Shown here in pieces: positions 41,238 to 53,246 of a stretch of 64,000 nucleotides of DNA. Within the stretch, counting starts at the first letter, position 1; every line of letters starts with the position of its first letter. Source of the DNA: Primula veris (taxonomy: Eukaryota > Streptophyta > Magnoliopsida > Ericales > Primulaceae). The notes beneath the pieces are model-generated. The model was not told the DNA's origin. It ran no database searches and worked only from the letters and a program-made list of their open reading frames with translations. A program made the translations under genes and the position numbers. Where the stretch lies: positions 4,030,001 to 4,094,000 of the forward strand of contig OY821751.1 in NCBI GenBank assembly GCA_963682055.1. The letters are read 5' to 3'.

Positions 41238-44200
41238 GCGAGTGGAGACGGGTCAAGGGAGCTGGACCAGACACCGACGTGGGCGGTGGCCGGAGTTTGC
41301 GGAGTTATTATTATTATTTCTTTGTGTTTGGAATTTGGTCTTCACAAATTTGGAAAGGTATTTTTTTATATGAATTTATGTATATGTGTGTGATATATAT
41401 ACTTTCTTGCTTTGTTTTAACAAAAAACCTACTAAAAAGGGTTTTAACTCATTAATAAAAAGGAACTAGTATTTACTTGTTACTGAAAATTATGGGGTTG
41501 ATTTTTTTTATTGGTATATTTTCTTTATATATAGATTTATATGTATATATATATATATGTGTGTGTGTGAATAATATACAGTGTGATACTTTCTTTCTTT
41601 GTTTTAACAAAAAACTCATAAAAGGGTTTAACTCATTATGAATAAAAAAAAAAAACAGTAGTAGTAGATACTGAAAATGGGGTTGATTTTGTAAATTGGT
41701 AAAATTTTATAGATTTATATACATAAATGCATATATATGTTTGTGTGTGTAACACTATTTTTATTTGCTGTAACAAAAACCCACAAAAGGGTTTAACTCG
41801 TTATAGAGAAAAAAACAGTACTTGTTAGTGAAAATGGTGTTCATATTGTAAATTGGTAAATTAAAAAAAAAAAAGGAATAGAAGATGAGTTTAGTTGCTG
41901 TTACTTTTAACAAAAAAAAAAAAAAGGAAGGGTTAATAGGTGGTTATGGAAAGTCTAGTCCTTTTTTTTTTTATAATGGGGTTAATTTTATATAGTTAAA
42001 AAAATATTAAAAAAAAATAGGATATGGGTTTTATCGCATTTTTTATTAAGAAAAACCCACAAGAGGATTTAATAGGTGATAATGGAAAGTCTGTTTTTTT
42101 TTGTTGTTGCTGAAATTGGGTTGGTTTTTTTATTTTATTGGTAAAATTCCGGAATAAGGGGAAAAGAAATGGGTTCAGTGTTTATTTTTTTCCTTTGGTG
42201 ATAATTTGTGTAGTGTCTATTCTTGATGACACTTTCCTAGTTTTTATTTTTATCAATTACTATTTGTATAGTCTCATTCTTATTTGAAACATTTTGGCTT
42301 AGATTTGTTTGTTTATGAAATGGGCAACTTGGAACAATTTCACACTATTTTTAGTACCAAATTCCAGCAAAAAGGTTTAGTTTTTTGAAAGGAAAAAATT
42401 ACTTTATAATTTTTTAATGGAAATTGGGTTATATCTGTTGCTTACTGATGACTTTTCTACTTTATTGACTCATCTGTTTTGGTGTTTTTTTTTTTTTTTT
42501 TGTATTAGCTCATTTAGTTTTATGTTTTGTGCCTGGACTTGTGTTTAGTATTTCGAAATGGACTTTACAAAGTTGGAATGCTATGTAACAGATGGGCTGT
42601 TTGGCTGTACCTTTTTCATAAATAAGCTGTTTAATTGTGGCTACGGAAAAAAAATGGTGTCATCCAGCTAACCCATGAAGTACAACCTGTAAACAAGAAA
42701 GGAAAGGAAAAGTCTGTTTAAAAGGTGCAATCAAACTAGCCCTTACTCGAGCAAAAGTGGTTGGTACCCGAGTATACCACGCTCACCACCAGGGTTCGAA
42801 CCCTGGTGCTTGCGAAGCAGGCTTACCTCCAAAGGAGGGTTTCTGATTATCAAAAAAAAAACAGCCCTTACTCTTTTTTATAATAAAAATGGATTTGATC
42901 ACAATTGCTGCTGCTTAATGATAATGTTGCTATTTTACTCAATGTTTTGTGTGTTAACTTTTTTGCTCCCACTCTTGTTTTGTTTATACGGGAGATTAAT
43001 TCGATAAAGTAGTCTTAGTAGTGAGTTACTTGGATTGAAACATGTGCTAAATTTCTACATAATTGTTATTTTAAGTTATGTTTCAGGTTCTTATAATAGG
43101 AAGCTGAGTTGTTAGGTTTTTTCTTAGATTGGTTATATACGCCGTCGTAAAAGAAGGCTTCCTATTTAGGCCGTTGTTTCAGTTTGCTGGTTGATTTCAT
43201 ACTTCTTGTTTGAATTTCTGCTTGGTTCGTATTCTTGGATATCAAAACTCAAACTTATTATTTTCAGAACTTTTAAGTCGAAAAACAGTTCTTGTATTGT
43301 CCAATTAACACTCTTACTCGTCTTACTCGGTTGTCTATCTGTTAATTATGTTTTTTTTGACATGCACAAGATACTAATATATTGTCCAAAATACTAACTT
43401 CAGGCACAGCCATAGGCCCATATCGCTATTCATTATCTTTTACTATGTTTCTATATCAATTGTTCGAGTAGAATTACCAAGTGATAAAAAACGATTTTCT
43501 TGTTTTAGTGGTTAACAGAGAGGCACAAGAGAGCTCTTTTCGAAGCTTTGGAGAAGGTCAAAGCCGGTAAACGTTTGTATTATTGTAGCAAGCAATTTAT
43601 AGAACTTCTGTTCACTTAGTGGGAACTGAATTATGTACTTTATAATTAACGCAGAGTTGATGGTGTTGGGGTTCATTTCTCTTCTTCTTACTTTTGGACA
43701 ATATTATATTGCAAAAATATGTATTCCCCTTAAAGTCGCAAACACTATGTTGCCCTGCCCTGAGAGAGACGACGATGATCATCGGAGACTTTTATTAAAT
43801 GAGCACAGGGTTTTAGCTACTGATAGCACTTCGAAATGCAAGGGTGTAAGTGTTGTTTTGCTAGATTAGCCCCCAAACTGCTCCCTTTTTCTTTTTCAGA
43901 AAACCAAGAAGTTCTTCACACATTGAATTTGCAAAAGTTGTACTGTAAAAAAATCGAATTAACATGAAACAAATGTGCTCAAATCTTTAAAATTTAATAT
44001 TTTTAAACCAGACTAACTAATGACTTTGTACACCCATGAATTATCTTCGATTTGTGCACAAGCCTACAAAACTTTTGGCAATTAGTACTCCACCTTAACA
44101 TGTTTTTCTATTTGGTACAATACTTAGAAAAAAACTCGTAGATTAGAGAAAAGTAGTAAAATATTGTACAAAAAAATTTGTTTATGCAACCATTTAGTTA

Positions 44201-47200
44201 CCCAACCTATGAATTTATATTTGGTACAATAAGTTCACTAAATTGTCTAGATTTGTAATACTAGTATAATGATTGCTAACTTTTGTAGATGGTTGTATAA
44301 AATCGAAATCTGGCGATACATTAATATACAGCATATGATAACCACTTCAAACCAGTTAAGTTGAAAAGGGGAAACTAAATGGAAGCCTTAGAATGTTCTC
44401 AAACAAGCTATCTCTTTTATTGTAGGTTGGGAAGGTGCCTCTAATATCCCTAAATGGACTTCATCAATTACACATTCTCATATTCTTTTTAGCAATCAAT
44501 CATGTGGTATACACTGCCGTAACGATGGCTCTTGGTAGACTGAAGGTAATATTTGACCATTTTCACTTCTACTGGTTTTCATGTTCTGAGTGATATACTA
44601 TCAACATACTGAGTATAAGGAGGCTATAGTTGCACTTGCACATTATGGGTCAAGAGAATCTTCTTTTAATTCCCTTTTGTAGTATTGAAACTTGATACAT
44701 CTATAAAGTATTGATCCTTGGTCAAATAAAGTACTTAACTAGTAGTTAATTAGTGCCATGTTGACCAAAAGACTAGTATAGAACTAGGGAATTGTTGGCT
44801 TTGACAATTTTGATTAATTTAAGTTAGCAGTACATGGTTACTTGCATTCTTGAGAATCTCATTTTGATTATATTACTACTAAGACTTATCAATTCCCTAA
44901 GATAACATTGGGATGATACGTATTATTGGTGAATAAACTTAATCAAGTCAATTTGATTCTGATTTTTAAGCAATTTTGAACTGCCTAGTTTTAAGCTGGT
45001 TTAATATTCCAAAATGTTAAGGCCTTCTTTGACTTTAATTGGAGCTTTTAAGCTCAGCGATTATTCCTTTTTTCCTGAAAGCCGGACTGCATTTTGTTGA
45101 TCAGTTTACAAGCTGATCGTTTCTGTCTCTTAAGGTCTAAAAAAGCTAGTAGTTTATGCAAACTAAACACGTCTTTTTTCTAAATCTTAAAAGACCCAGC
45201 TTATCAGCTTAAAAAGTATCACCAAACGGTCTATATATGTCCACCATCTATATATACTAGCATTTTATCTCATTTGAAGTGGAATCTATAGCATGCTGTT
45301 TAAAAGTCCCAATTTATAGACAATGAATTTTCCTTAAAAGAGGTAAGGTAGGATTTACTTTGACATCAACTTTAAAGTGAGAAAATGACCACTCTCTAAT
45401 TGTAGGGGTCCCCAATTTTGTATACACTAGGTAAATGAGTAGATCCAAGATATTTACACTCTTTATGAGGAAACTGTACCTTATTTATGTGATTCTAATT
45501 GATAACAAAAGAAGTGTATACTTTCTAGCTTATCTTTTTGTTGGGATTACTAGCAAAAGTTAGTTTTCCCTGTAGGAAACAAAATGTGATCTTACTCCTG
45601 TAAAAAAGTCCAGTAACTCCCACTATAAATTGAATTTTTATGATCTGCTGCCATACTGTTTAGATCATATTTTTGGATAAATAGCTTTGTAATAATAGCA
45701 TTTCCCAGAGGGACTTGGAGGTAAAGCTTTGTTACTTAAAATATTTATCATATTATAACAGCAAATGTATTTAATGGACAAAATATACTGGAGTACTCTT
45801 TTTTTTTCCTGAGTACCCAGTACGTGTACAATAAGGTATAGAACTTCGGTAAAAGTACACGAGTCATCAACAATTACACGACTGATTTATTCAGCTGTTA
45901 TTTTTACAAAAAAAAATTGGAGTGCGTTTTATTGATTATCTTTAAAGCTGATCATTTCTGGTTATTAAGCCGGAAATTGCTGGAAGCTTTAAGCCAATGA
46001 ACCTGGCTTTTTTCTCAACCTCAAAATTCAACTTATTTGCTTAAACCTACAACCAAGGAACCACAATTTATGTCCACCCTCTTTTTTTTTCTTTAAAAGA
46101 GGTAAGCCGGGAATAAATTTGACTGTAACTCGAAAGCGAGAAAAGTATGTGACCGCTTCTTATCCTTGGGTCTTCCTGTCGTTGTATACACTAGGGTGTA
46201 GATTCAATATCTTTATACATTGTTTGAAGAAAGTGTAACTCGGTAATGGAAACTTTTTTCTAATTGATGATAAAAGAAGGTATACTTGGTAGCTTAAATA
46301 GTTGTTGGGATGTCTTGAAAAAGCTAATCTTCCATTTATAAGACAAAATGTGATGTTAATTTTCTAAAAAGAAAAAAAAATGTGATGTTGTACTTTATTA
46401 TTATTATTATTAAGAATTATGGCTATATGACAATTGCCACATTTCTCAAAAGGAGTCAGTTGACTTCCTCTATATGGCACAATAGTTTTGTATCGATGTC
46501 GTTTCCCAGAACGAATAATGGGTGGAAAATAATACTTCAAAGATGTATTACATTTTAAAACCAAATGCTTGTAGTCGTCAGAAAATACACGAATTATCAC
46601 TCACTTTTATCGAAATGTAATGATCCAATTGGGTTAACAGCTTATTTGCACTAGTGGAATAATAATTGAGAGTTGTAAAAGATTGATATGATTAACTCCA
46701 TGTTTTGCAGATACGTGGGTGGAAGCAGTGGGAGGAGGAGACATTGTCCCACGATTATGAGTTCTCCAATGGTAGCACTACATTATGATTTTCAACGTTG
46801 CAAACATTTTCATTGTCCTATGCAAAATATATCCAGCGGTTTAATCTGTTTATCACCGTAATGCAGATCCCTCGAGGTTTAGGCTTACACATGAGACTTC
46901 TTTTGTGAAATCACACCTTCATTTTTGGTCCAGACTCCCATTCTTCTTTTATATCGTAAGATACGCTTTCACTTTTTCTTTTCGAATTTTCTTTCTTTTG
47001 ACATATATTCATTTCCATTTCCGTTTAAACTATTAGATTTAAGTAAATATTTATAACTAGGACTCGATAAAGTTGATACAGTGGGATTCTGTACTCTAAC
47101 CCTGTCCTAGCTAAGTATGTCAATTTACTTTTTTGACTAAGGCCTTGTTTGGTTGTAGTTTATAAGATGGGTTTTCTTTGCATTTTTTTTGTTTAAGAGC

Positions 47201-50200
47201 TGGACTGCATTATATTTATCAGGTTTGAAGAGGATATCTTCCGTTTGTTTTCCTTAATAAGCTAGAAGCTTTAGCTAAATGAACCTACCTTGACCAGAAT
47301 CTCAGAAAGCCCAATTTATTTTCCCAAAAGCTGTAAAATACAAGCCATAAGTATATTTTAAATTTATACATACGAATATATATTCATGAATGTGTTGTGG
47401 ATTCTTTTTAACAATTAAATCAAAGTTGTGCCAGTAATTACTTTCTTGAACTTTCAGGGGTGTTTTTTCCGACAATTTATCAGGTCTGTTAGCCAGTCCG
47501 ATTATTTGACTTTGCGCAACGGATTTATCAGTGTAAGCTTTCTAGTTAAATAATTTTTCTTACCTTTCTTAGTTATGAATTTCTTTATTTATTATATACT
47601 TTCTGCAGGTTCATTTGGCTCCTGGAAGTAAATTTAACTTCCAAAAATATATCAAAAGGTCATTGGAAGACGATTTCAAGACAGTTGTAGGTGTTAGGTA
47701 ACGTCCTTTCCTATTTGTACGTATTGAGTATTTAAAGATAAATGGAACTAACTTAAAATAGTTAATTTTCTCAAATATCTGATCATGTATTCTGTGGTGT
47801 TGGCAGTCCTGTTTTATGGGCATCATTTGTGATATACTTGCTTCTGAATGTTTACGGTGAGTTACTGATAAAATAAGGGTCAATTTATTTTCATATCCTT
47901 ACACTTAAACCTGAATTCGGTGTTGTCTCTGGCTCTGTTTATTACTACATTTTGAATTTTTCGGCTTTAACATCGTTGTAATCATCCTCTGGAGAGACAG
48001 GGTCTGCTGTGACCTATGGGTGACTTTACTCAAGGGAAAATATGACTTTATTCATATTGCTTGCTTAAAAAATCATAACCTAACAACATACTGTATATAC
48101 CTTCTGGTTAAACTAATGCTTTAGAAAGTGAGATGTTTCTACAGACAACATATACATCTTCAATCTGTATCGGCTCAGTGAGATAAAAAAAAATATAACA
48201 TAATTTCTAGTTCTCTGATATTACCAAAATGCATGCTGAAATTTTCAACATCAGCAGCTTTCTTTGGTGCTAGTTATAGAGCTCATGTTTATTTAATCTG
48301 CTTTTCAGGGTGGAACACATTATTCTGGGGATCCTTGGTTCCTCTAGTTGTAAGAAATATATTTAATCCACATGTACTTTGATAAAATATGACCATACCA
48401 ATCAATTATTTTATTTTTATTTTAACTTTTTGATAGATATTGCTTGCTGTTGGCACAAAGCTCCAAGCTATTTTAACGAGGATGGCTCTCGGAATTACAG
48501 AAAGACACGCTGTAGTTCAAGGAATTCCCCTTGTGCAAGGATCTGATAACTACTTTTGGTTCTCTCACCCACGATTGGTTCTTCATCTCATTCACTTTGT
48601 GTTATTTCAGGTTTCGATCTCGTTTCATTTTGTTCGAGAAAATCAACTTTCATGAACTTTTTGAGTCCTATATTCTTTATGATGCGGAAATATTTTATAG
48701 GCGCAAAGAGAGTTGTGTAAACAAACAAAAGACTGAAGCTTGCAATTTTAGGAAAATTCTCATTTAAGGACAACTTTTCCGTTATGGCGTTAAGTGCTAG
48801 TGAGAACTTTCGTGCTCATTAAGCGGTACCAAAAATTAGTTTTTTGAATTGTATGCTGCTAAAACTGAAATAGTTTTTTTTAATCTCTATCAAAAATTAT
48901 TTTCTGAACATTCAAATGTGAATCGGTTTATAGAACAGTATGACAAGCAATTTTTGTTTTTTTTTATTATTATTTCTTTTTCCGTCTTTTGATCGAATGA
49001 GTTTATTCTTTTTTTGTACTCACAGTGCTTTGTTTTATTCTTCTGTATGCAGAATGCATTCCAGATAACATACTTCTTGTGGTTGTGGGTAATTGTTGCT
49101 CGATTCCAAAATAACATACATTATTCTTTCGTTCTATTATTTGTCTTCTTCCAAGGCATTTACATTTTTTTAATTTCGTTATATGTAGTACGAGTTTAAG
49201 CTGAATGCCTGTTTCCAAGATAGCATCAAACTTCTAATCATAAGAGCTATAATTGGGTGAGTACTTTCACAATTCAACAGCCTAATAACGTATAAAATTT
49301 ATAATTTAATACTCTTTAACAAGCAGCTATCTTGAAATGCTCTATAACCAGCTACTCTTATTTTTGTGATTATGCAGAATTGTTGTCCTGCTTATGTGCA
49401 GCTACATTACTCTTCCACTGTATGCTCTTGTAGCTCAGGTAATTTGTCCACAAGGATTTTATACTTTTATTGCTATGATTGATTGTCATGATAAGGCGTT
49501 CCTTTCTAATTTTAAAATCATTGAAACAAGGATAAAACTAGAAATGTAAAACAAATTATTAGCATTCGTTATGATCCTGGAGAGGGAAAACGCTTATATG
49601 TCATATGAAGAAATGATAGTTTGGTTTGGAAAACAGTTTCTGATGTATTTCTAGAAAGAGCACTAGCTTCAAAAAGATGGAACTTCTCAATGGTTTCAAC
49701 TTTCAAATTTTGATTTTTGATGAAAGATGAAATGGCAAGAAAACAAGGTCTTTTTAGGTTTCCGGTAAGGTTTTACACATCGACATGTACACTCTTTTCG
49801 GTTTGTTTGCAAGCATATATACAAACTGTGCGCTGACGCTTTTGTCTCTGAATCAATGTTTTAAATAGCGTTATCGCTACCATAGCGTTTTTTCGGGAGA
49901 AACGCTAAAAGCGCAAATAGCGTAACAACGTAGCGCTTTGCGGTGTATTTTTTTTTTTGCCTAAATATATAACAATATAGCACTATAGTCATACAATTTA
50001 TACTAATTATGTTAACAAAATTAAAAGTTAAAAGAATTAGTTGTGTTTTTTGGGGGAAAGAAAGAGAGGGAGACATTTGGTTAAAAAAATCTATGTTTTT
50101 TTAAGTATTTGAGGATAAATGTGTTTTTTTGATATAGTAATTACTATATGAAGTAATTTGTGACATGTTATTTACTATAAAAGCAAATATGTGACATGTT

Positions 50201-51214
50201 ATTAATTATAGTGGCTAATTGTGACATGTTATTAATTATAGGGGCTAATTGTGACTTGTTATATGCTAAAGGGAGTAATTGTGATATGTTATAAACTATA
50301 GGGGTCGGCCTAGTATTTACACTACCAGTCCCTGTATTCTGTTTTAAAAACTCGCTATTTACGCTACCAGTCTAGCAATTTCGTGTTTTTTACGCTTTTA
50401 GTCCCAATAGCGCAAATTTAGCGCTTTTCCATCCAAATAGCATTTTTTCGATGCGTTTTTTCCCAAAAAAGCATTATTTCGCGCAATATAGCGCAACATA
50501 GCGCGTTTTTTTTAAAACATGGCTCTGAATCGTTTTATACACTACTGCTGAAACATGTTTGTAATAAATTGGTAGGTTCTTGTGTAGATAGGTTTATGTA
50601 CTATTTGATAAAAATTGGCAGGTATACAAAAACAGATAAGTTTATAGTTTGGCGTAGAGGACGGTAAAATAGTTCTATATATGTATGTCAAATTGCTTTC
50701 AGTTATAAAACCTGTCAGAGCAAGACCTAGATTCTAAAACAAGAGCGAGAGTTTCAGAACACGGCCTATAAGTACACGTAATATGATTAAATTTGAAATT
50801 GTTGAATTGCAGATGGGTTCGCATATGAAGAGAACCATCTTCGACGAGCAAACATCAACAGCCTTAAAAAAATGGCACAATGCCGCTAAGAGAAAACAAG
50901 GCAAAAAGACCCCAACTCGAACCCTCGGAGGGAGTCCAAAAGGTTCAACAAGCTCAACTTTGCAATCTCTTGGAGCTACTCTCCACCGCTTCAAGACCAC
51001 AGGGCATTCGGCAGGATCCACCTTCGTAGACCGTGATATGGATTTGTCCGATCTCGAGGCAGACCCTCAAACGTCAACGCCATTAACTACGGAAATGATG
51101 GTTATAGATGATAATGATGATCATTCAGATGGTGAAATGAGTATGGTTCATGATGGTGAAGATGGTGGTAATGAGAAAGATTTTTCATTTGTAAAGCTTG
51201 CTCCTCCAAAGTAG
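41235..51214 (+). CDS. MLO: MLO-like seven-transmembrane protein, clade III type, 15 exons
   Basis: Exons: 41235-41357, 43509-43566, 43655-43845, 44426-44545, 46711-46771, 46867-46955, 47458-47532, 47609-47697, 47807-47856, 48309-48349, 48437-48610, 49053-49088, 49189-49256, 49378-49438, 50813-51214. All GT-AG and in phase; 545 aa. MLO proteins are plant plasma-membrane proteins with seven TM helices and a cytosolic calmodulin-binding tail. Seen here: [10 protein letters not shown] in TM1, [111 protein letters not shown], and a calmodulin-binding helix around [13 protein letters not shown]. These fit clade III (Arabidopsis MLO5/7/8/9/10, some with roles in pollen tube and synergid) better than the mildew-susceptibility clade V. 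Exon 3 end is set at the GTAAGT donor. All exons appear intact; several introns hold repeats. Confidence 0.95.
41395..42130 (+). repeat. Degenerate tandem repeat in MLO intron 1
   Basis: Four to five diverged copies of a unit with TTTGTTTTAACAAAAAAC, AAAAGGGTTTAACTCATTA, CAGTA.TTGTTA.TGAAAATGGGGTTGATTTT and ATTGGTAAAATTTTATAGATTTATAT. The spacing is about 190 bp for the first copies and shortens after that. Non-coding. Confidence 0.6.
42590..42745. mobile_element. Harbinger-type MITE in MLO intron 1, interrupted at its right end by a SINE
   Basis: Left end GGGCTGTTTGGCTGTA and right end TGCAATCAAACTAGCCC are imperfect inverted repeats. The adjacent SINE's target duplication AGCCCTTACTC begins within this right end. 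Confidence 0.5.
42749..42862 (+). mobile_element. tRNA-derived SINE with 11-bp target-site duplication
   Basis: The 114-bp insert is flanked by AGCCCTTACTC at 42738-42748 and again at 42863-42873. It contains a box-A-like AGTGGTTGGTACCCGAG, a perfect box B (GGTTCGAACCC, 42793-42803) in a T-arm-like palindrome CCAGGGTTCGAACCCTGG, a non-tRNA body (GGCTTACCTCCAAAGGAGGG), and an A-rich tail. These are the marks of a Pol III-transcribed SINE moved by LINE machinery. Good preservation suggests recent insertion. Confidence 0.85.
45018..46610 (+). repeat. Tandem duplication (~760-bp unit) in MLO intron 4
   Basis: Blocks recur at a constant offset of about 764 bp: TTGATCAGTTTACAAGCTGATCG / TTGATTATCTTTAAAGCTGATCA, AAAAGAGGTAAG, TGTATACACTAGG (45419 and 46183), AAAAGAAG.GTATACTT, TTGTTGGGAT, ACAAAATGTGAT. 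Both copies include an AAGCT-rich Harbinger-type MITE. Well diverged, so old. It makes up most of intron 4. Confidence 0.65.
47137..47350. mobile_element. Harbinger-type MITE in MLO intron 6
   Basis: Left end AAGGCCTTGTTTGGTTGTAG and right end GTAAAATACAAGCC form imperfect terminal inverted repeats. Interior has AATAAGCTAGAAGCTTTAGC and CCCAATTTATTTTCCC, as in the other family members. Confidence 0.55.
49855..50522. mobile_element. Mutator-like non-autonomous element in MLO intron 14, 9-bp target duplication
   Basis: Flanked by CTCTGAATC at 49846-49854 and 50523-50531. Ends AATGTTTTAAA and TTTAAAACATGG are inverted. Both terminal regions are full of TAGCGC/GCGCAA words, unlike the AT-rich intron. 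The middle (about 50140-50300) holds about five copies of a 30-40 bp unit with TAATTGTGACATGTTAT. Non-coding. The 9-bp duplication fits the Mutator superfamily. Confidence 0.65.
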
Positions 51215-51247
51215 ACAAGGAATGGTGATCATTGTTGTATATTATCG

Positions 51248-51870
51248 TCTCGTTTGGTCACGTCTTTTAGATTTACAAATATACTTTTTATAAGAGAGTT
51301 AAAAAGTATAATTTTTCTGTTTACTTTTTGATAAGTAAATATTGTTTGGTGAACATTGTAAATGTATATTTTTCATTAAAAATGTTGTTTTGTAAAATCT
51401 ATTTACTTTTACTTTTTGAGTAAAAATGAATGGGTTTATTTCGATTAATAGAATAAAACAAAATAATTAATTAGCAAAAAAACATTTAATTGAAAGATTA
51501 AAATATTTTGTTCTTTTGCCTTCTTATTTGTCCGATAAATTGAGCAATTGATGCGTGCTCCTTTTTCTAAACTTCATCTCTTCCTCCAAAACTCATTGTA
51601 ATGTAAATAAAAAACTTGAAATTATTGAACCATGAATGAGAATGAAAAAATAATGTACATATTTACTCAGTGAAGTCTACCGCTTTATATACGCAATGAA
51701 AAGTAATATTTTGAAATGTATCATAAACTTTACTTTTGATAAGCAGCCTGAGATAAATTTTACTTTTATAAAAAAATAAGATTTTTTAATCACCATCAAA
51801 CAACATTTTTACTTTTTATAAGTAAAAGTAAAATTAAGTAAAAAGCAAGGTCAACCAAACAAGGCCAGCC
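51248..51870. mobile_element. ~620-bp MITE-like element directly after the MLO stop codon
   Basis: Left end CTCGTTTGGTCACGTCTTTT and right end AAAAGCAAGGTCAACCAAAC are imperfect inverted repeats; the interior is AT-rich and made of TTTTACTTTTTATAAG words. It begins 34 bases after the stop codon, so it lies in or supplies the MLO 3'UTR. Confidence 0.5.
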
Positions 51871-51989
51871 TTTTTATTCTTTTGTGCAAATTAATAATTG
51901 ATTCTTAGCCATTGTTAGCTTTAGATAATGTGCTACCATCTCAATTAAAAATATAAAAATTGTAAGGGAGAGATATATTATTTTTTAGT

Positions 51990-52260
51990 ATCATTCTATT
52001 ATAATAAGTTAATCTAAATTAAATGAGACTGTTCAATTTAGACATTTTAAAAAAAAAATACTCCTACACCTTTATATTAATTACAATAATATCATAGTCC
52101 AATAAAAATATAAAAAGTAAAAACTAATAAAACTATTTATCACTCTTTAACTAATAAAACATTCTTTTAAATATTAAATTATGTTTTTTTTATTATCCAT
52201 ATATTTATATCATAAATATTACTTATTTTCTATATTTTTATTATATTACGCGTCACATCG
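51990..52260 (-). repeat. Dispersed AT-rich repeat, copy 2
   Basis: Reverse-complement relative of 2930-3225, with matching blocks in the same order. Confidence 0.5.
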
Positions 52261-53106
52261 AATCGAATGTTATAGTTTTTGGTTTTGTTATTAATAATGT
52301 CCTCTCATGAGTCATGTGTCATACTTCTGCTTTTAATATCAGGTTGGAGGATCTTATAAGATGATAAGAAGATGCTTATTTATATATTTCTCTAAAACTA
52401 TTAAAACAAATTGGTGAATGTTATAGTTTTTGGTTTTGTTATGCAGAAAATGGTTGGTGTGCTTCTTAGCTATGCTCTTACTCCTTGTTTGGTTACCGCT
52501 TATTAGATAATGTGCAGATTATGAGTGGGTTTTCGGCATTATAATCATGTGACAAGCTCTTCTAAACGCATCTTTTATAAAGCACGCAAGACTGCTAGTC
52601 CAATCCCGACCTTCAAATAACCAAGGGTAATGTTAAATTACAACAAAACTAAGCATTTGTTCGATTACAATCCGTGATTATGGTTATTTTTAGTAACAAC
52701 AATCTCTTCATAACTTTTGCTCGCATCAAATGTTACTTTTATTGTCAGCATATCGGTGTGTCTATCTTAAGCGCGCGTAATGTATACGATTAACATGGAC
52801 GGTTACAATATGTCATTTGCATTATTGTACATTTTTTACGCAACCGACAACACATCTTTAGGAACTTTATAGTTTGCTTCCTATTTTGAAATTCCTTTTT
52901 ACGGTTTTGTCGCCCATTTATCAGCGCGTTAAGTAAATTTCCGAGATTTCGTTTTTCCTTTGCTTTTTCTCAGAAAACAGTGGAAAAAGAAGATCAAATT
53001 TTGGATTAGTGGGCTGCTGTTATAACATGATAATTGATGGCATAATTACATGGTTAAAGGATTTGTATATAAGAAAGCAAAACAAGTTAAATGAGAAGAA
53101 AAAATG

Positions 53107-53246
53107 GAAAGCAGAGTACCTGACTCTGAGTCAGGGTTACTCTACTTCCCACAGTCATTGAATCTATTACGGTTTAAATTTAATAACAGATTCAATTACT
53201 GTGGGAAGCAGAGTAATCCTGACTCGGAATCAGGTACTCTACTTCC
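53107..53246. mobile_element. Foldback MITE with nested palindromes and 9-10 bp target duplication
   Basis: The left half (GCAGAGTACCTGACTC through ACAGTCATTGAATC) and the right half (GATTCAATTACTGTGGG through CAGGTACTCTACTTCC) are inverted repeats of almost 60 bp each. Each half contains its own palindrome (CTGACTCTGAGTCAG on the left). GAAAAAATGG flanks both sides (53098-53107 and 53247-53256). The duplication length suggests the Mutator superfamily. Confidence 0.7.

Noticed and set aside
42780..42830. Possible tRNA gene (GGTTCGAACCC, T-arm palindrome)
   Set aside because: No acceptor or anticodon arms, and it is bounded by a target duplication and A-tail; it is a SINE.
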